Source of the DNA: an uncultured Christensenella sp.
GTDB taxonomy: Bacteria; Bacillota; Clostridia; Christensenellales; Pumilibacteraceae
Assembly (NCBI GenBank): GCA_949948895.1
Contig: CATLHE010000006.1
Coordinates: 55,046-119,045, forward strand
Length of the DNA stretch: 64,000 nucleotides
Reading direction: 5' to 3'
The notes below the pieces were generated by a model that was given only the letters and a program-made list of their open reading frames with translations, was not told where the DNA came from and did not search any database. This document shows, one piece after another, positions 46,264-55,634 of this stretch. Position 1 is the first letter of the stretch, and the number at the start of each line of letters is the position of its first letter. A program made the translations under genes and the position numbers.

Positions 46264-47049
46264 TCAGCTCCTTTTTTCGTTGTCGGCATTGTCGCCCATG
46301 GGTGTGCTCGCGTCTTTGTCGGCGTTGTTTTCGTCGTTACTAGCGTCGGCGCTCGTCACGTCGGCATTTGCGGCATTTTCGTTTTCTGCGGTTTTAGGCT
46401 TAAAGACTATCAGTTTGATTATAAGAACTATGACGACTACGACCGCTATGATAAAAAACGCTAGAGTAATATAGTTGACGTAATCGGAAAACGCGAAGCA
46501 GATGAGAGTTATTATCGAGCATGCCACGGCATTGCCGACGACTACGCTCACGAGTCCTTTGAAAAATCCGATCTTTACGATAGACGCGACCGCGCTGCCC
46601 GTCCAAACGCCGGTGAGCGGTATGGGCACGGCTACGAAAAGCGCCGTGCCGCCCATTTTCTTTAAGTCGGACTTGCTCAATTTCGGTTTATGCTCCGACT
46701 TGTGCGATTGTTCTTCCGTACTCGCGCCGTCGCTCGATTTTTTGTCGTCGAGCGCGTGTGATTTTTTCTCGAACTTGTCGTAAAGGAATTTGCCGAGTTT
46801 GGCAAATACGCGCGTTTTGGATAGCGCGTTGATTATGGGTATTAAGATCAAGAGCAATATGGGCGTTATGAGCGAAGTGCCCAAAAACGCATAGCCGAAC
46901 GAAACGAGCGGATCGAGCCCCATCGACATTCCGAAAGGTATGGCAAACCGCGCTTCCGCGATAGGTATCATGGAAAGTAAGAATACCGTAAGCGGCGCGC
47001 CGAGCGAATTGTTCATGGCTTCCGCTATCGAGTTGACAAATTCGTTCAT
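46264..47049 (-). CDS. COG2426-type 'small multi-drug export' membrane protein
   Basis: 261 aa. Membrane segments at the N-terminus (APLTVFLLSMIPIAEARFAI) and middle (ALFVAVPIPLTGVWTGSAVA) carry the IPIAEARFAIPFG motif of the Sm_multidrug_ex family; despite the name, transport has not been convincingly shown. A charged loop (about 95-130, rich in Lys, Asp, Ser) and an Asn/Asp-rich acidic tail are additions. The -10 box ends 8 nt before the ATG, so the mRNA leader is 0-3 nt. Co-transcribed with glmS. Confidence 0.82.
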   Translation of the reverse strand: MNEFVNSIAEAMNNSLGAPLTVFLLSMIPIAEARFAIPFGMSMGLDPLVSFGYAFLGTSLITPILLLILIPIINALSKTRVFAKLGKFLYDKFEKKSHALDDKKSSDGASTEEQSHKSEHKPKLSKSDLKKMGGTALFVAVPIPLTGVWTGSAVASIVKIGFFKGLVSVVVGNAVACSIITLICFAFSDYVNYITLAFFIIAVVVVIVLIIKLIVFKPKTAENENAANADVTSADASNDENNADKDASTPMGDNADNEKRS

Positions 47050-47057
47050 ATAAACAT

Positions 47058-47087
47058 ATTATAACCGAATTTGCGCCTTTATGTCAA
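47058..47087 (-). promoter_or_regulatory. Promoter of the COG2426-glmS operon
   Basis: Minus strand TTGACA (47082-47087), 18-bp spacer, TATAAT (47058-47063), N8, ATG. Divergent from the glmM promoter about 40 bp away, so the two amino-sugar genes share one control region. Confidence 0.8.
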
Positions 47088-47125
47088 TCGATAGGAATAC
47101 AATATAAAAGTCAAAAGTTTTTTAA

Positions 47126-47154
47126 TTGACAGCGGTGCATATATCGGCTATAAT
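47126..47154 (+). promoter_or_regulatory. Promoter of glmM
   Basis: TTGACA (47126-47131), 17-bp spacer, TATAAT (47149-47154); leader about 42 nt with GGAGGGG before the ATG. Confidence 0.8.
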
Positions 47155-47202
47155 AATTCAAAGCTGTTACTACATAAAATATTCGTGCACGGAGGGGCGT
47201 AT

Positions 47203-48489
47203 ATGGGTAAGTATTTCGGTACGGACGGTATCAGAGGCAAGTACGGCGACAATCTCGACGCGGCGCTCGCTTATAAAGTTGGGCTAGCTATAGTCGCATA
47301 TTTCGGCAAGGGCGAGATAGTGGTCGGGCGCGATACGCGCGTTTCGGGACCGGAAATAGAAGAATCACTCATAGCCGGGCTCAAACGCGGCGGCGCCGAT
47401 ATCCTTCGCGTGGGCGTGCTTCCCACTCCCGCGATCGCGCGCACCGCCATAGAGCACGAGGCGCTTTGCGGGATAGTCATTTCGGCTTCGCACAATCCGC
47501 CCGAATACAACGGAATAAAAATATTCGACGGCAACGGCGTCAAGCTCTCGGAAGAGCAAGAGGGCAGTATCGAGTATTATATAGACAATCCCACCGAGAT
47601 GCGCGCGGTGGGTTCGGTACGCGATATTCCCGACGCGAGACAGCGGTACATCGATTATCTCGTCGAGACGCTCGACTGCGATTTTACGGGCGCGAAAGTG
47701 TGGCTCGACTGCGGGTACGGCGCGGCGTCGCCCGTCGCCAAGGAAGCGTTTGAAAAACTCGGCGCGACCGTCGAGATAGAAAACTGCAAACTGCGCGGCG
47801 AAAAAATAAACTGCGGTTGCGGCGCGCTCCACCCCGACTACGTTCTTCATTCCATGGCGGATACCGACTATAAGCTCGGGTTTGCATACGACGGCGACGC
47901 CGACAGGCTTTCGTTCGTGTTTGACGGTAAGATAATGGACGGGGATTCCGTGCTGTACAATATCGGTCGTGAAATGTCGCTCAAAGACAACGTTGTCGTA
48001 GGCACCATACTCACTAATACCGCGCTCGAACGGCGCTTGGAAAAAGACGGGAGACGGCTCGTCCGCACGCCCGTGGGCGATAAGTATATTTGCGATCTTA
48101 TGTTTAAAAAGGGCTATAACCTCGGCGGCGAGCAGAGCGGACACTATATCGTGTACCCGCAAGCTACGACGGGCGACGGTATAATGTCGAGTATGTTCTT
48201 GACGAAAGCGCTGTACAAAAACGGCAAGCTCGGCGAGTTCATGGAGCTTAATCTGTTCCCGCAAAAATCGATAGCCGAGTATGCCGATCAATCGATAATG
48301 TACGACAAAGAGATGATAGCTCTGATCGAGGAGTATACTACAAGGCTTGCGGGAATAGGCAGGCTCATTGTGAGGATGTCGGGCACCGAGCCTAAGGTTA
48401 GAGTCATGTGCGAGTGCGAAGACCCGAGGAAGATAGACGAAGTGCTTACGGTGTTCAAAAAGTATATAAACAACCGCAGAGCGGACTGA
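47203..48489 (+). CDS. glmM: Phosphoglucosamine mutase
   Basis: 428 aa from the ATG after GGAGGGG; the track start is 6 codons too early. GKYFGTDGIRGKYG start, catalytic serine loop VISASHNPPEYNG, metal-binding DGDADR and phosphate-binding RMSGTEPKVR are all present. Converts glucosamine-6-P to glucosamine-1-P for UDP-GlcNAc. Divergently arranged with glmS, its pathway predecessor. Confidence 0.95.
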   Translation: MGKYFGTDGIRGKYGDNLDAALAYKVGLAIVAYFGKGEIVVGRDTRVSGPEIEESLIAGLKRGGADILRVGVLPTPAIARTAIEHEALCGIVISASHNPPEYNGIKIFDGNGVKLSEEQEGSIEYYIDNPTEMRAVGSVRDIPDARQRYIDYLVETLDCDFTGAKVWLDCGYGAASPVAKEAFEKLGATVEIENCKLRGEKINCGCGALHPDYVLHSMADTDYKLGFAYDGDADRLSFVFDGKIMDGDSVLYNIGREMSLKDNVVVGTILTNTALERRLEKDGRRLVRTPVGDKYICDLMFKKGYNLGGEQSGHYIVYPQATTGDGIMSSMFLTKALYKNGKLGEFMELNLFPQKSIAEYADQSIMYDKEMIALIEEYTTRLAGIGRLIVRMSGTEPKVRVMCECEDPRKIDEVLTVFKKYINNRRAD

Positions 48490-48554
48490 GTTTGGCGTAA
48501 TTTCGCGTCTAAGCCTAAAAATACCGACAAAATAAGGCAAAATGCTAATTTATA

Positions 48555-48583
48555 TTGACATATATAATTGTTGATGTTATAAT
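48555..48583 (+). promoter_or_regulatory. Promoter and leader hairpin of the epimerase gene
   Basis: TTGACA (48555-48560), 17-bp spacer, TATAAT (48578-48583). The ~86-nt leader contains an ACTGCGC/GCGCAGT hairpin (48600-48625) of unknown role; no U-tract, so not an obvious attenuator. Confidence 0.75.
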
Positions 48584-48675
48584 GTATGTCTAACGTATTA
48601 CTGCGCTTTTTATGCCGCGCGCAGTTTATAATCTCTCAAATTAAACAATAATCCTTGACGTAACTGCGAGGAGAA

Positions 48676-50757
48676 ATGGCAGAAAAACAAAAAAAGAATA
48701 AAAAATCGATGGATCAACGATCCGACGGTAAGTCAAAAAAGAACAAACTCAATTTGGCTAACGTATTTTTACCGCGCTACCGCAGCGTTATTTTGACGTT
48801 CCTATTGGACATAGGTTTCGTCGTCGGCGCATTTTGGCTGGCGCGGTTTTCCATGTTCTATAAGGTTTCGTTTCCCACGAACTACCTGAACTTCGAGATA
48901 CCGCTCATGATAATAATGGTGGCGGTACCTATAAGTCTGCTTGCGCTTTTCGATTGTTATAACGTCGTGTGGAAGTATGCGGGGCGCGTCGAGTTCCTCA
49001 AATTTATGGCGGCGTATCTCGTTTCGTTTTTGGTATTGCTCATCGTCAAAGCGATAGTCGGCGCTGCTTTCAACGTCGATCTTTGGACGACGCAAATACT
49101 TTTGTTCCTTTTGTATTCGCTTATACTCACTTGTATATTCAGATTTTCCAATATCGTAATAAGATACGTAAGACATCTCCGTTACGGCAATTTTGCCGCG
49201 CCCGATCAGGTGGATATAAAGTCCACGATAATAATCGGCGCGGGCAACGTCGGATCGGTCTTGATGAACCGCTTTGTCAATAACCCGCAAGAAGGGTATT
49301 CGGTCGTCGCGTTTGTGGACGACGATCCCGACAAGCAGGGCAAGACGATAGGCGGAACGTTGGTCGCGGGCGGACTCAACGCTATAGAGCGTATCGTTGC
49401 GGATTATAACCCCGATCTGTTCATCATAGCTATAACCGAGCTTACAAAGTCGCAGTTGAAGTCGATATACGAAAAGCTCGCAAGGTTCAACGTACCCATT
49501 AAAACGCTTCCGCCCATAAGCGACGTATCGGCAATGACGACGGGCAATCTCGAACTGCGCGACATAAAGATAGAATCGCTCTTGGGGCGCGACGAGTTCC
49601 AAGTCCGCCAAGAATTGGTGGACGCGTCGGTCAAGGACAAGGTAGTTATGGTAACGGGCGGCGCGGGCTCTATCGGTTCGGAGCTTTGCCGTCAGTCGCT
49701 CAATTTCGGTTGCAAGCATTTGGTCATTTTCGATCAGCATGAAAACGGCATGTTTGCCATAGATCAAGAGTTTTGTAAAAAGTACGACACCTCGAGATAC
49801 TCGCTCGTCGTAGGCACCGTGCGCGAAGCGGACAAGCTCGCTTGGGCGCTTAATAAGTACAAGCCCGAAACGGTCTTTCATGCCGCGGCGTATAAGCATG
49901 TGCCGATGATGGAGATTTCGCCGACGGAAGCGATAAAGAATAATGTTTTCGGTACGAAAAACGTTATCGAACAGTGCCAAAAAGCGGGCGTAAAGCGTTT
50001 CGTGCTCATTTCCACCGATAAAGCGGTCAATCCCGCCAACGTTATGGGCGCGTCCAAGCGCATAGCGGAAATGCTCGTTCAGACCCGCGCCGCAGACAGC
50101 GATATGCAAATGGCGGCGGTCAGGTTCGGCAATGTTCTCGGTTCGTCCGGTTCGGTTATACCCACGTTTTTGCGTCAGATACAGGAAGGCGGTCCCGTTA
50201 CAGTGACCGACCGCAATATCAAGCGTTATTTCATGACCATACCGGAAGCGGTGCGGCTCGTGTTGCAGACGGGCGCGCTTGCCGACAGCGGCGAGGTGTT
50301 CGTATTGGATATGGGCGAGCCCGTATATATTTACAATCTCGCATGCAACCTTATACGGCTCAACGGTCTTGTGCCCAATCAGGATATACAGATAGTGATT
50401 TCGGGTCTGCGTCCGGGCGAAAAACTGTTTGAAGAATTGCGTTACGACAAGGAAAAAGTCGATAAAACGCTTCACGAAGGCATCTTCGTGACTAAGCTCG
50501 AAACTATCGACCGCAAAAAGTTCGATAACGACTTGAAAGATCTTTGGCGTATCGCCACCGCGGAAGACGAAGAGGGTATCGAACAAAAAGTATTTTCGGT
50601 CGTTCCTCACGAAGCGCGCGACGAGGCGAAAGCTGAGCGCGTGTCAAGTCTTCGCGCCGCTGCGGCGGAAGCGCAAATGTCCGAAGAGAAGAACGTGGAC
50701 GTTGCGGTCACTGAGAGTGAAAAGTTCGGCGTCGACGCGGCTCAACCCGCGGTATAG
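48676..50757 (+). CDS. Membrane nucleotide-sugar dehydratase/epimerase (CapD/PglF/EpsC family)
   Basis: 693 aa. A basic N-terminus, four membrane helices (about 40-165), a CoA-binding-like Rossmann domain (about 180-300, IIGAGNVGSVLMNRF), then an extended SDR catalytic domain with MVTGGAGSIGSELCRQS and STDKAVNPANVMGASKR (catalytic segment where Met replaces the SDR Tyr, as is normal in this family). Typically a UDP-GlcNAc 4,6-dehydratase feeding capsule, exopolysaccharide or protein glycosylation. The ~80-residue C-terminal tail is variable. No glycosyltransferases are adjacent, so its product pathway is open. Confidence 0.9.
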   Translation: MAEKQKKNKKSMDQRSDGKSKKNKLNLANVFLPRYRSVILTFLLDIGFVVGAFWLARFSMFYKVSFPTNYLNFEIPLMIIMVAVPISLLALFDCYNVVWKYAGRVEFLKFMAAYLVSFLVLLIVKAIVGAAFNVDLWTTQILLFLLYSLILTCIFRFSNIVIRYVRHLRYGNFAAPDQVDIKSTIIIGAGNVGSVLMNRFVNNPQEGYSVVAFVDDDPDKQGKTIGGTLVAGGLNAIERIVADYNPDLFIIAITELTKSQLKSIYEKLARFNVPIKTLPPISDVSAMTTGNLELRDIKIESLLGRDEFQVRQELVDASVKDKVVMVTGGAGSIGSELCRQSLNFGCKHLVIFDQHENGMFAIDQEFCKKYDTSRYSLVVGTVREADKLAWALNKYKPETVFHAAAYKHVPMMEISPTEAIKNNVFGTKNVIEQCQKAGVKRFVLISTDKAVNPANVMGASKRIAEMLVQTRAADSDMQMAAVRFGNVLGSSGSVIPTFLRQIQEGGPVTVTDRNIKRYFMTIPEAVRLVLQTGALADSGEVFVLDMGEPVYIYNLACNLIRLNGLVPNQDIQIVISGLRPGEKLFEELRYDKEKVDKTLHEGIFVTKLETIDRKKFDNDLKDLWRIATAEDEEGIEQKVFSVVPHEARDEAKAERVSSLRAAAAEAQMSEEKNVDVAVTESEKFGVDAAQPAV

Positions 50758-50769
50758 TCCGTATGTAAG

Positions 50770-50800
50770 CGCGCGGCGCTCGCAAAATGCGCGCGTTTTT
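50770..50800 (+). terminator. Terminator after the epimerase gene
   Basis: CGCGCG...CGCGCG stem followed by T5. Confidence 0.75.
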
Positions 50801-50867
50801 GCGTATATTATCGTTTGGCTGTCACTATATATAAGAGCGTAATGCCGATGAAAGCGGAGGTTGTAAA

Positions 50868-51650
50868 TTGAACATACTGTGGTGGCAGGCGCTGGTATTG
50901 GGGCTTGTTCAAGGTCTCACGGAGTTTTTGCCCGTTTCTTCCAGCGGGCATTTGATTTTGATCCGCGAATTGATGGGGCTTAACGACGGTTCGTCTTTTT
51001 TGCTGTTTGACGTAATGGTGCACGTCGGCTCGCTCGTGGCGGTGGTCATCGTGCTGTACAAGCCGATATTGGAGCTGTTTAAAAAGCCGTACAAAAGGCT
51101 GGGCATGCTTATAGTAGCGTCCGTCCCCGCGGTCATAGTCGGGTTTACTTGCAGCGATATTATAGACAAGTATTTTTCGACGGCTCAGTACTTATGCTTT
51201 TTCTTTTTCACGACCGCCGTGCTCATGCTCGTCAGCGAGCTCGTCGCAAAACGCAAAAAAAGCGAAAAAGACATAACGTTCGGCTCGGCGATAGCCATGG
51301 GCTTGATGCAGGGCGCGGGTGTGTTTCCCGGTATTTCGCGTTCGGGCTCGACTATTTTCGGCGGTACCGTCGCGGGCGCTGACAGCAAGAAAGTAGCTAC
51401 TTTCTCATTTTTAATGAGTGTGCCGATCATACTCGGCTCGCTTCTATTGAGCGTGATCGACGTAGCCCAAGCGGGCGCGCTCGGCAGCGTCGATTGGTTC
51501 AGCATGGCGGTAGGCACGGTCGCGGCGTTTGCGTCGGGGTACTTTGCCGTGAGGGTGATGCTCAAACTCATAGCTAAAGCAAACTATAAATGGTTCTCGC
51601 TGTATTTGTTTATCGTTTCGATCTTGACTTTTGTTTTTTACTTTTTGTAA
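50868..51650 (+). CDS. uppP: Undecaprenyl-diphosphate phosphatase
   Basis: 260 aa, about eight membrane helices. Signature motifs GLVQGLTEFLPVSSSGHL and FPGISRSGSTIFGG are intact. It recycles undecaprenyl pyrophosphate for wall synthesis and confers bacitracin tolerance. TTG start with GGAGG 8 nt upstream. Confidence 0.96.
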   Translation: MNILWWQALVLGLVQGLTEFLPVSSSGHLILIRELMGLNDGSSFLLFDVMVHVGSLVAVVIVLYKPILELFKKPYKRLGMLIVASVPAVIVGFTCSDIIDKYFSTAQYLCFFFFTTAVLMLVSELVAKRKKSEKDITFGSAIAMGLMQGAGVFPGISRSGSTIFGGTVAGADSKKVATFSFLMSVPIILGSLLLSVIDVAQAGALGSVDWFSMAVGTVAAFASGYFAVRVMLKLIAKANYKWFSLYLFIVSILTFVFYFL

Positions 51651-51714
51651 TATTCAAAGAATACGTTAAATATAAATATCACATAGTTGCGGCGGCAGTC
51701 ATATAGTTTACTGT

Positions 51715-53058
51715 ATGATTGCTGTATTTTTCGGTGGAAGGTCGTGCGAACACGACATTAGTATCATTACGGGCTTGCAGGCGCTTTCAGCATGCCCGCG
51801 CCGCGCAGAGCCCGTGTACATAGACCCCGACGGCGTATGGTGGACGGGGAGCGGCTTCGACAGCGTAAACGCCGTCAAGAACAAACGGTTCAAAGGCAAG
51901 CGCGTGCACGTTCGCGCGGGCGAGCCGTATTTATATTGCAAAAATAAGCGGCTGTTTAAAATAGACGCCGCGCTGCTTTGCAATCACGGCATGCTCGGTG
52001 AGGACGGAAGCTTGCAAGGGCTGTTTGCCATGAGCGGTATTCCGTATACGGGCAGCGGAGTGCTCGCTTCGGCTGTCGGCATGAATAAACTCGCGTCGAA
52101 ATGGGCGTTCGAGCGCGCGGGATTGAGTGTGCTCCCGTATATCGCGCTTACTCGCGCGGAATACGAAAAGGACGTTACGCCCGCGCTAAAACGCGTCAAA
52201 GACGTGCTTGGCATGCCGGTCATTGTCAAGCCGTGCAATCTCGGCAGTTCGATAGGTATTTCCGTGGCAAAGACGCAAACGGAGTTTTTTACCGCGCTCA
52301 GGGTCGCGTTCGAGTGGGACGAGGTAGTAATAGTCGAAAAAGCCTTGGAGGGGTTTACTGAGGTGAACTGCGCAGTGCTCGGCGACGCGTCGTGCTTGGG
52401 CTTTACCGCGCCGCAAAAGCGCGAAAAGCGTGAAGTTTCCGCCATAGAACAAAGCGCGTCGGGCAAGGCGACGGTAAAGAAAAAAACTTCCGCAAAAACC
52501 AAAAAAGTCGCAGATTCAGAAACCGACGCAAACAAAGATAATATAAAGGACGGCGAAAGTTCGGGCGTGATCGACGAAGCAAAAACGTTTCAAATCGACG
52601 CTAAATGTCCGCAGCCGCAGGAACTAGGCGAAGCGGCGCTATCCGCAATACGTGAAGCAAAGCTTACCGTGTCGGAGACCGAACAGCCCGTCGGTTGGGA
52701 GCAGTTTCTCAAATTCAACGACAAATACTCGGGCGACGTCAAATCTACGCGGCATAAGATACCCGCCGAAGTAGGAGACGAGATCAATGAAAAGATAAAA
52801 GACATGGCAAAGCTCGCGTTTGTCGCGATAGGCTGTTCTGGCGTTGCGAGAGTGGATTTTTTGGTAAAGGACGGTACGGTATATGTAAACGAGATAAATA
52901 CCATACCGGGCTCGCTTGCAAGTCCGCTATTCTCGGGCTCGCTCGATTTTCCTCGGCTGATCGACAGACTGATAGAACTCGCGCAAGCGAGACAAAAGCG
53001 CGATAACGCGCTCAAACGCACGTATACTCCCGTCGAGCCTATCATCGGAAGCAAATAA
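51715..53058 (+). CDS. ddl: D-alanine--D-alanine ligase with a large internal insertion
   Basis: 447 aa, versus 300-370 for typical Ddl. N-terminal domain with FFGGRSCEHDIS; central ATP-grasp with VIVKPCNLGSSIGIS and EKALEGFTEVNCAVLG; C-terminal VNEINTIPGSLAS with metal-binding Glu and Asn. Between about residues 240 and 330 lies a Lys/Ala/Thr/Asp-rich low-complexity insert, placed just before the KFNDKYSG loop over the active site. The pathway role is to join two D-Ala for peptidoglycan; altered specificity (D-Ser or D-Lac) cannot be excluded from motifs alone. No ribosome site; TATAGT lies 7 nt before the ATG. Confidence 0.88.
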   Translation: MIAVFFGGRSCEHDISIITGLQALSACPRRAEPVYIDPDGVWWTGSGFDSVNAVKNKRFKGKRVHVRAGEPYLYCKNKRLFKIDAALLCNHGMLGEDGSLQGLFAMSGIPYTGSGVLASAVGMNKLASKWAFERAGLSVLPYIALTRAEYEKDVTPALKRVKDVLGMPVIVKPCNLGSSIGISVAKTQTEFFTALRVAFEWDEVVIVEKALEGFTEVNCAVLGDASCLGFTAPQKREKREVSAIEQSASGKATVKKKTSAKTKKVADSETDANKDNIKDGESSGVIDEAKTFQIDAKCPQPQELGEAALSAIREAKLTVSETEQPVGWEQFLKFNDKYSGDVKSTRHKIPAEVGDEINEKIKDMAKLAFVAIGCSGVARVDFLVKDGTVYVNEINTIPGSLASPLFSGSLDFPRLIDRLIELAQARQKRDNALKRTYTPVEPIIGSK

Positions 53059-53079
53059 ATATATCGATCATTTTTGACG

Positions 53080-53106
53080 GCGCGCCTTCGGGCGCGCTTT
53101 TGTTTT
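53080..53106 (+). terminator. Terminator of ddl
   Basis: GCGCGCC-TTCG-GGCGCGC stem with a UUCG-type loop followed by TTTTGTTTT. Confidence 0.9.
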
Positions 53107-53220
53107 GCCGACGATCGCGTTTATATAAAAATCGAAAAATATATACGGCGATATATTCTCGCGTCATATCGCGGCGGAATGCGGCATATCAATAATCGAG
53201 AAATAAAAAGGAGAGACTTT

Positions 53221-54687
53221 ATGAGAAAGAAACTCTTGGCAATTGTTTTATCGGCGGCGGTCGCCGTATCGTTTGCGGCATGCGCGCCGACGCATAAAGA
53301 CGAGGACAGTTCGTATACGATAGTCGCGTCGCTCGACGCCGATAACGTTCTTACCGCGTCGGTCACGTGCAAGTACGTCAATAATAACGACGTGCCGCTC
53401 GACGAGCTGTGGTTTCATCTTTATCCCAACGCGTTCAGAGAGGGCGCTAAGGTCGTGCCCATTACGGATGGCGAGATATCTACGGCGTACCCCAACGGAA
53501 AGAGTTACAGCAAGCTCGACATCACTTCCGTAACGGTAAACGGCGCGGCGAGAGACATAACGATCACGGGCACGGACGAGAATGTGCTTTCGGTAGCGCT
53601 CGGGAAAACTCTCGACCCCACCGAAAAAATAACGGTCAAAATAGATTACACGTTAAAGCTTCCCAACGTCACGCACAGGTTCGGATACAACGGCAAGACG
53701 GTCAATCTCGCCAACTTTTATCCCATAGCGTGCGTGTATCGCGACGGCGCGTTTGCCGCCGATCCGTACTATTCGACGGGCGATCCGTTTTTCAGCGAGT
53801 GCGCGGATTACGACGTTACGCTTACCGTTCCCGAAGCTTACGAGGGCGCGTTTACGGGCGTAGTTCAAAACAAAGCGACTGCGGACGGCGCGACGACGTA
53901 CAGGGTAAAAGCCAACGACGTGCGCGATTTTGCGGCGGTGTTCGGCAAATTCGAAAAGATGAGCGGGGTCGCCGGCACTACAATAGTCAATTACTATTAT
54001 TACGACGATATCGAGCCCGAGCGCGCGCTCAACACGGCGATTGACGCCGTCAAAACGTTTGACGATCTTTTCGGCGCGTATCCTTATCCCGAATATACAG
54101 TAGTGCAGACGAAGCTTTTGGCGGCGGGCATGGAGTATCCGTGCTTATCGATGATATCGGATAAGTACAAAGGCAACGCGGCGGGCGACGTTATCATTCA
54201 CGAAACGGCGCACCAATGGTGGTACGGCGTAGTCGGTAACGACGAGGTAAACAATGCATGGCTTGACGAAGCTATGGCGGAATACTCGACAATGCTCTTT
54301 TACGAGAACAATACCGAGGGCTATGCGTATACGTTTAACGGCAAGCGCGCCGACGCGCTGTCCGCGTACGTATTGTACTGCGAAACGTATAAAAACAACG
54401 GTCTTGGCGACACGTCGATGACGCGCGCGGTCAACGAATACGATGACGCTACAGAGTACGCGTATATGACGTACGTCAAGGGCGCGCTCATGCTCGACGA
54501 CGTGCGCAACACTGTAGGCACTGCGGCGTTTATGCGCGGATTAAAGTCGTATTACGGCGATATGAAGTACGAGATAGCCAAGCCCGAAAACTTGATAGGC
54601 GCGTTGGAAAAGTCATCTAAGCGCAAACTGAACGCGTTGTTCGATTCATGGCTCGACGGAAACATCAAACTGTACTCCAACAGCTGA
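53221..54687 (+). CDS. M1-family metallopeptidase lipoprotein
   Basis: 488 aa from the ATG after AAGGAGA; the track start is 49 codons too early. Lipobox FAAC (Cys21). A beta-rich N-terminal domain as in leukotriene-A4-hydrolase-type peptidases is followed by the catalytic domain with HETAHQWWYG (His327, Glu328, His331) and WLDEAMAEYSTMLF supplying the third zinc ligand. The GAMEN-like exopeptidase loop appears as AAGMEYPC. Probably a membrane-anchored extracellular aminopeptidase for peptide nutrition. Confidence 0.88.
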   Translation: MRKKLLAIVLSAAVAVSFAACAPTHKDEDSSYTIVASLDADNVLTASVTCKYVNNNDVPLDELWFHLYPNAFREGAKVVPITDGEISTAYPNGKSYSKLDITSVTVNGAARDITITGTDENVLSVALGKTLDPTEKITVKIDYTLKLPNVTHRFGYNGKTVNLANFYPIACVYRDGAFAADPYYSTGDPFFSECADYDVTLTVPEAYEGAFTGVVQNKATADGATTYRVKANDVRDFAAVFGKFEKMSGVAGTTIVNYYYYDDIEPERALNTAIDAVKTFDDLFGAYPYPEYTVVQTKLLAAGMEYPCLSMISDKYKGNAAGDVIIHETAHQWWYGVVGNDEVNNAWLDEAMAEYSTMLFYENNTEGYAYTFNGKRADALSAYVLYCETYKNNGLGDTSMTRAVNEYDDATEYAYMTYVKGALMLDDVRNTVGTAAFMRGLKSYYGDMKYEIAKPENLIGALEKSSKRKLNALFDSWLDGNIKLYSNS

Positions 54688-54819
54688 CGGTATATAACAC
54701 GTTTAGATAACGGCATAGCTTCCGTGTAAACGCTTAAATGCAACGTTTTGCACGGAAGTTGTGCACTTTTGCACATAGTTATGCACAATCGAGTCAAAGA
54801 CTCGGGAACGGAGATATTT

Positions 54820-55533
54820 ATGGCGTTTGTTACGATTAAAAAGAAAACACTTATAATAACGCTGTCGGTGATACTTGCAGTCGTCGCGATAGCGGCTACT
54901 GCGGCTACGGTCGCGGCGGCGACGCGTACCGATAACGGCATTACCATAGTCATAGATGCGGGGCACGGCGGCGCGGACGGCGGAGTGACGGGCGTTGCGA
55001 CGGGCACGAAAGAGAGCGATATAAACTTATCCATTTCCAAGTACCTCATGAAATATTTTCAAAAAGCGGGCTATAACGTCGTGCTTACGCGTTCCGATTC
55101 GGGCGCGGTGTGCGGGGGAATGCGATACGACAAGCGCGAGGACATGAAAGCGCGAAAAGCGGTAGTGGAAGCGAACGCGCCCGACCTTGTCATAAGCGTG
55201 CACTGTAACTCATTCCCCGTAGCGTCTGTGAACGGCGCGCAGGTGTTTTTTGCGGCGGGCGCCAACGAGGGCGCCAATTTCGCGACGGCGGTTCAGGGAT
55301 ATTTTAACGACGTGCTCAACCAAAAACCCAAAAGCGCGATGGTGGGGGATTACTACATACTTAACTGCAGTCAATACCCTTCCATACTCTGCGAATGCGG
55401 GTTTTTGTCCAATGCCGGCGACGAATCGCTTTTGATAGGCGCGAGCTATCAGGAAAAAGTCGCGTATACCGTATTTTCCGCAGTTGACTCGGTATTCGAC
55501 GCGCAAAAGGCGAACGGAACGCCGATTGATTAA
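54820..55533 (+). CDS. cwlD: N-acetylmuramoyl-L-alanine amidase, CwlD-like
   Basis: 237 aa from the ATG with GGAG 8 nt upstream. One N-terminal membrane helix, then an Amidase_3 domain: VIDAGHGGADGG (first zinc His), a later KES Glu ligand, ISVHCNSF (third His) and LCECGFLSNAGDE (catalytic Glu). Length and single-domain layout match CwlD, which starts muramic-lactam formation in the spore cortex; a vegetative amidase is the alternative. The upstream region has TTGTGCA repeats (about 54756-54788). Confidence 0.82.
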   Translation: MAFVTIKKKTLIITLSVILAVVAIAATAATVAAATRTDNGITIVIDAGHGGADGGVTGVATGTKESDINLSISKYLMKYFQKAGYNVVLTRSDSGAVCGGMRYDKREDMKARKAVVEANAPDLVISVHCNSFPVASVNGAQVFFAAGANEGANFATAVQGYFNDVLNQKPKSAMVGDYYILNCSQYPSILCECGFLSNAGDESLLIGASYQEKVAYTVFSAVDSVFDAQKANGTPID

Positions 55534-55570
55534 ATTTGAATTAAATATATATTAAATTTACACAAAACAC

Positions 55571-55599
55571 TTGCATTGTGCACATGATTGCTGTACAAT
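55571..55599 (+). promoter_or_regulatory. Promoter of lemA
   Basis: TTGCAT (55571-55576), 17-bp spacer containing TGTGCACA, TACAAT (55594-55599). Confidence 0.65.
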
Positions 55600-55634
55600 T
55601 AACAATATAAAAGAAAAACCGCAGGAGGATAAAC

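Noticed and set aside
46259-46300. glmS ribozyme/riboswitch upstream of glmS
   Set aside because: Only 4 bp separate glmS from the preceding gene, leaving no room for the ribozyme outside coding sequence, and no such core was recognised.
48802-50610. 602-aa ORF antisense to the epimerase gene
   Set aside because: Same in-register shadow effect; the sense frame carries unmistakable SDR motifs.
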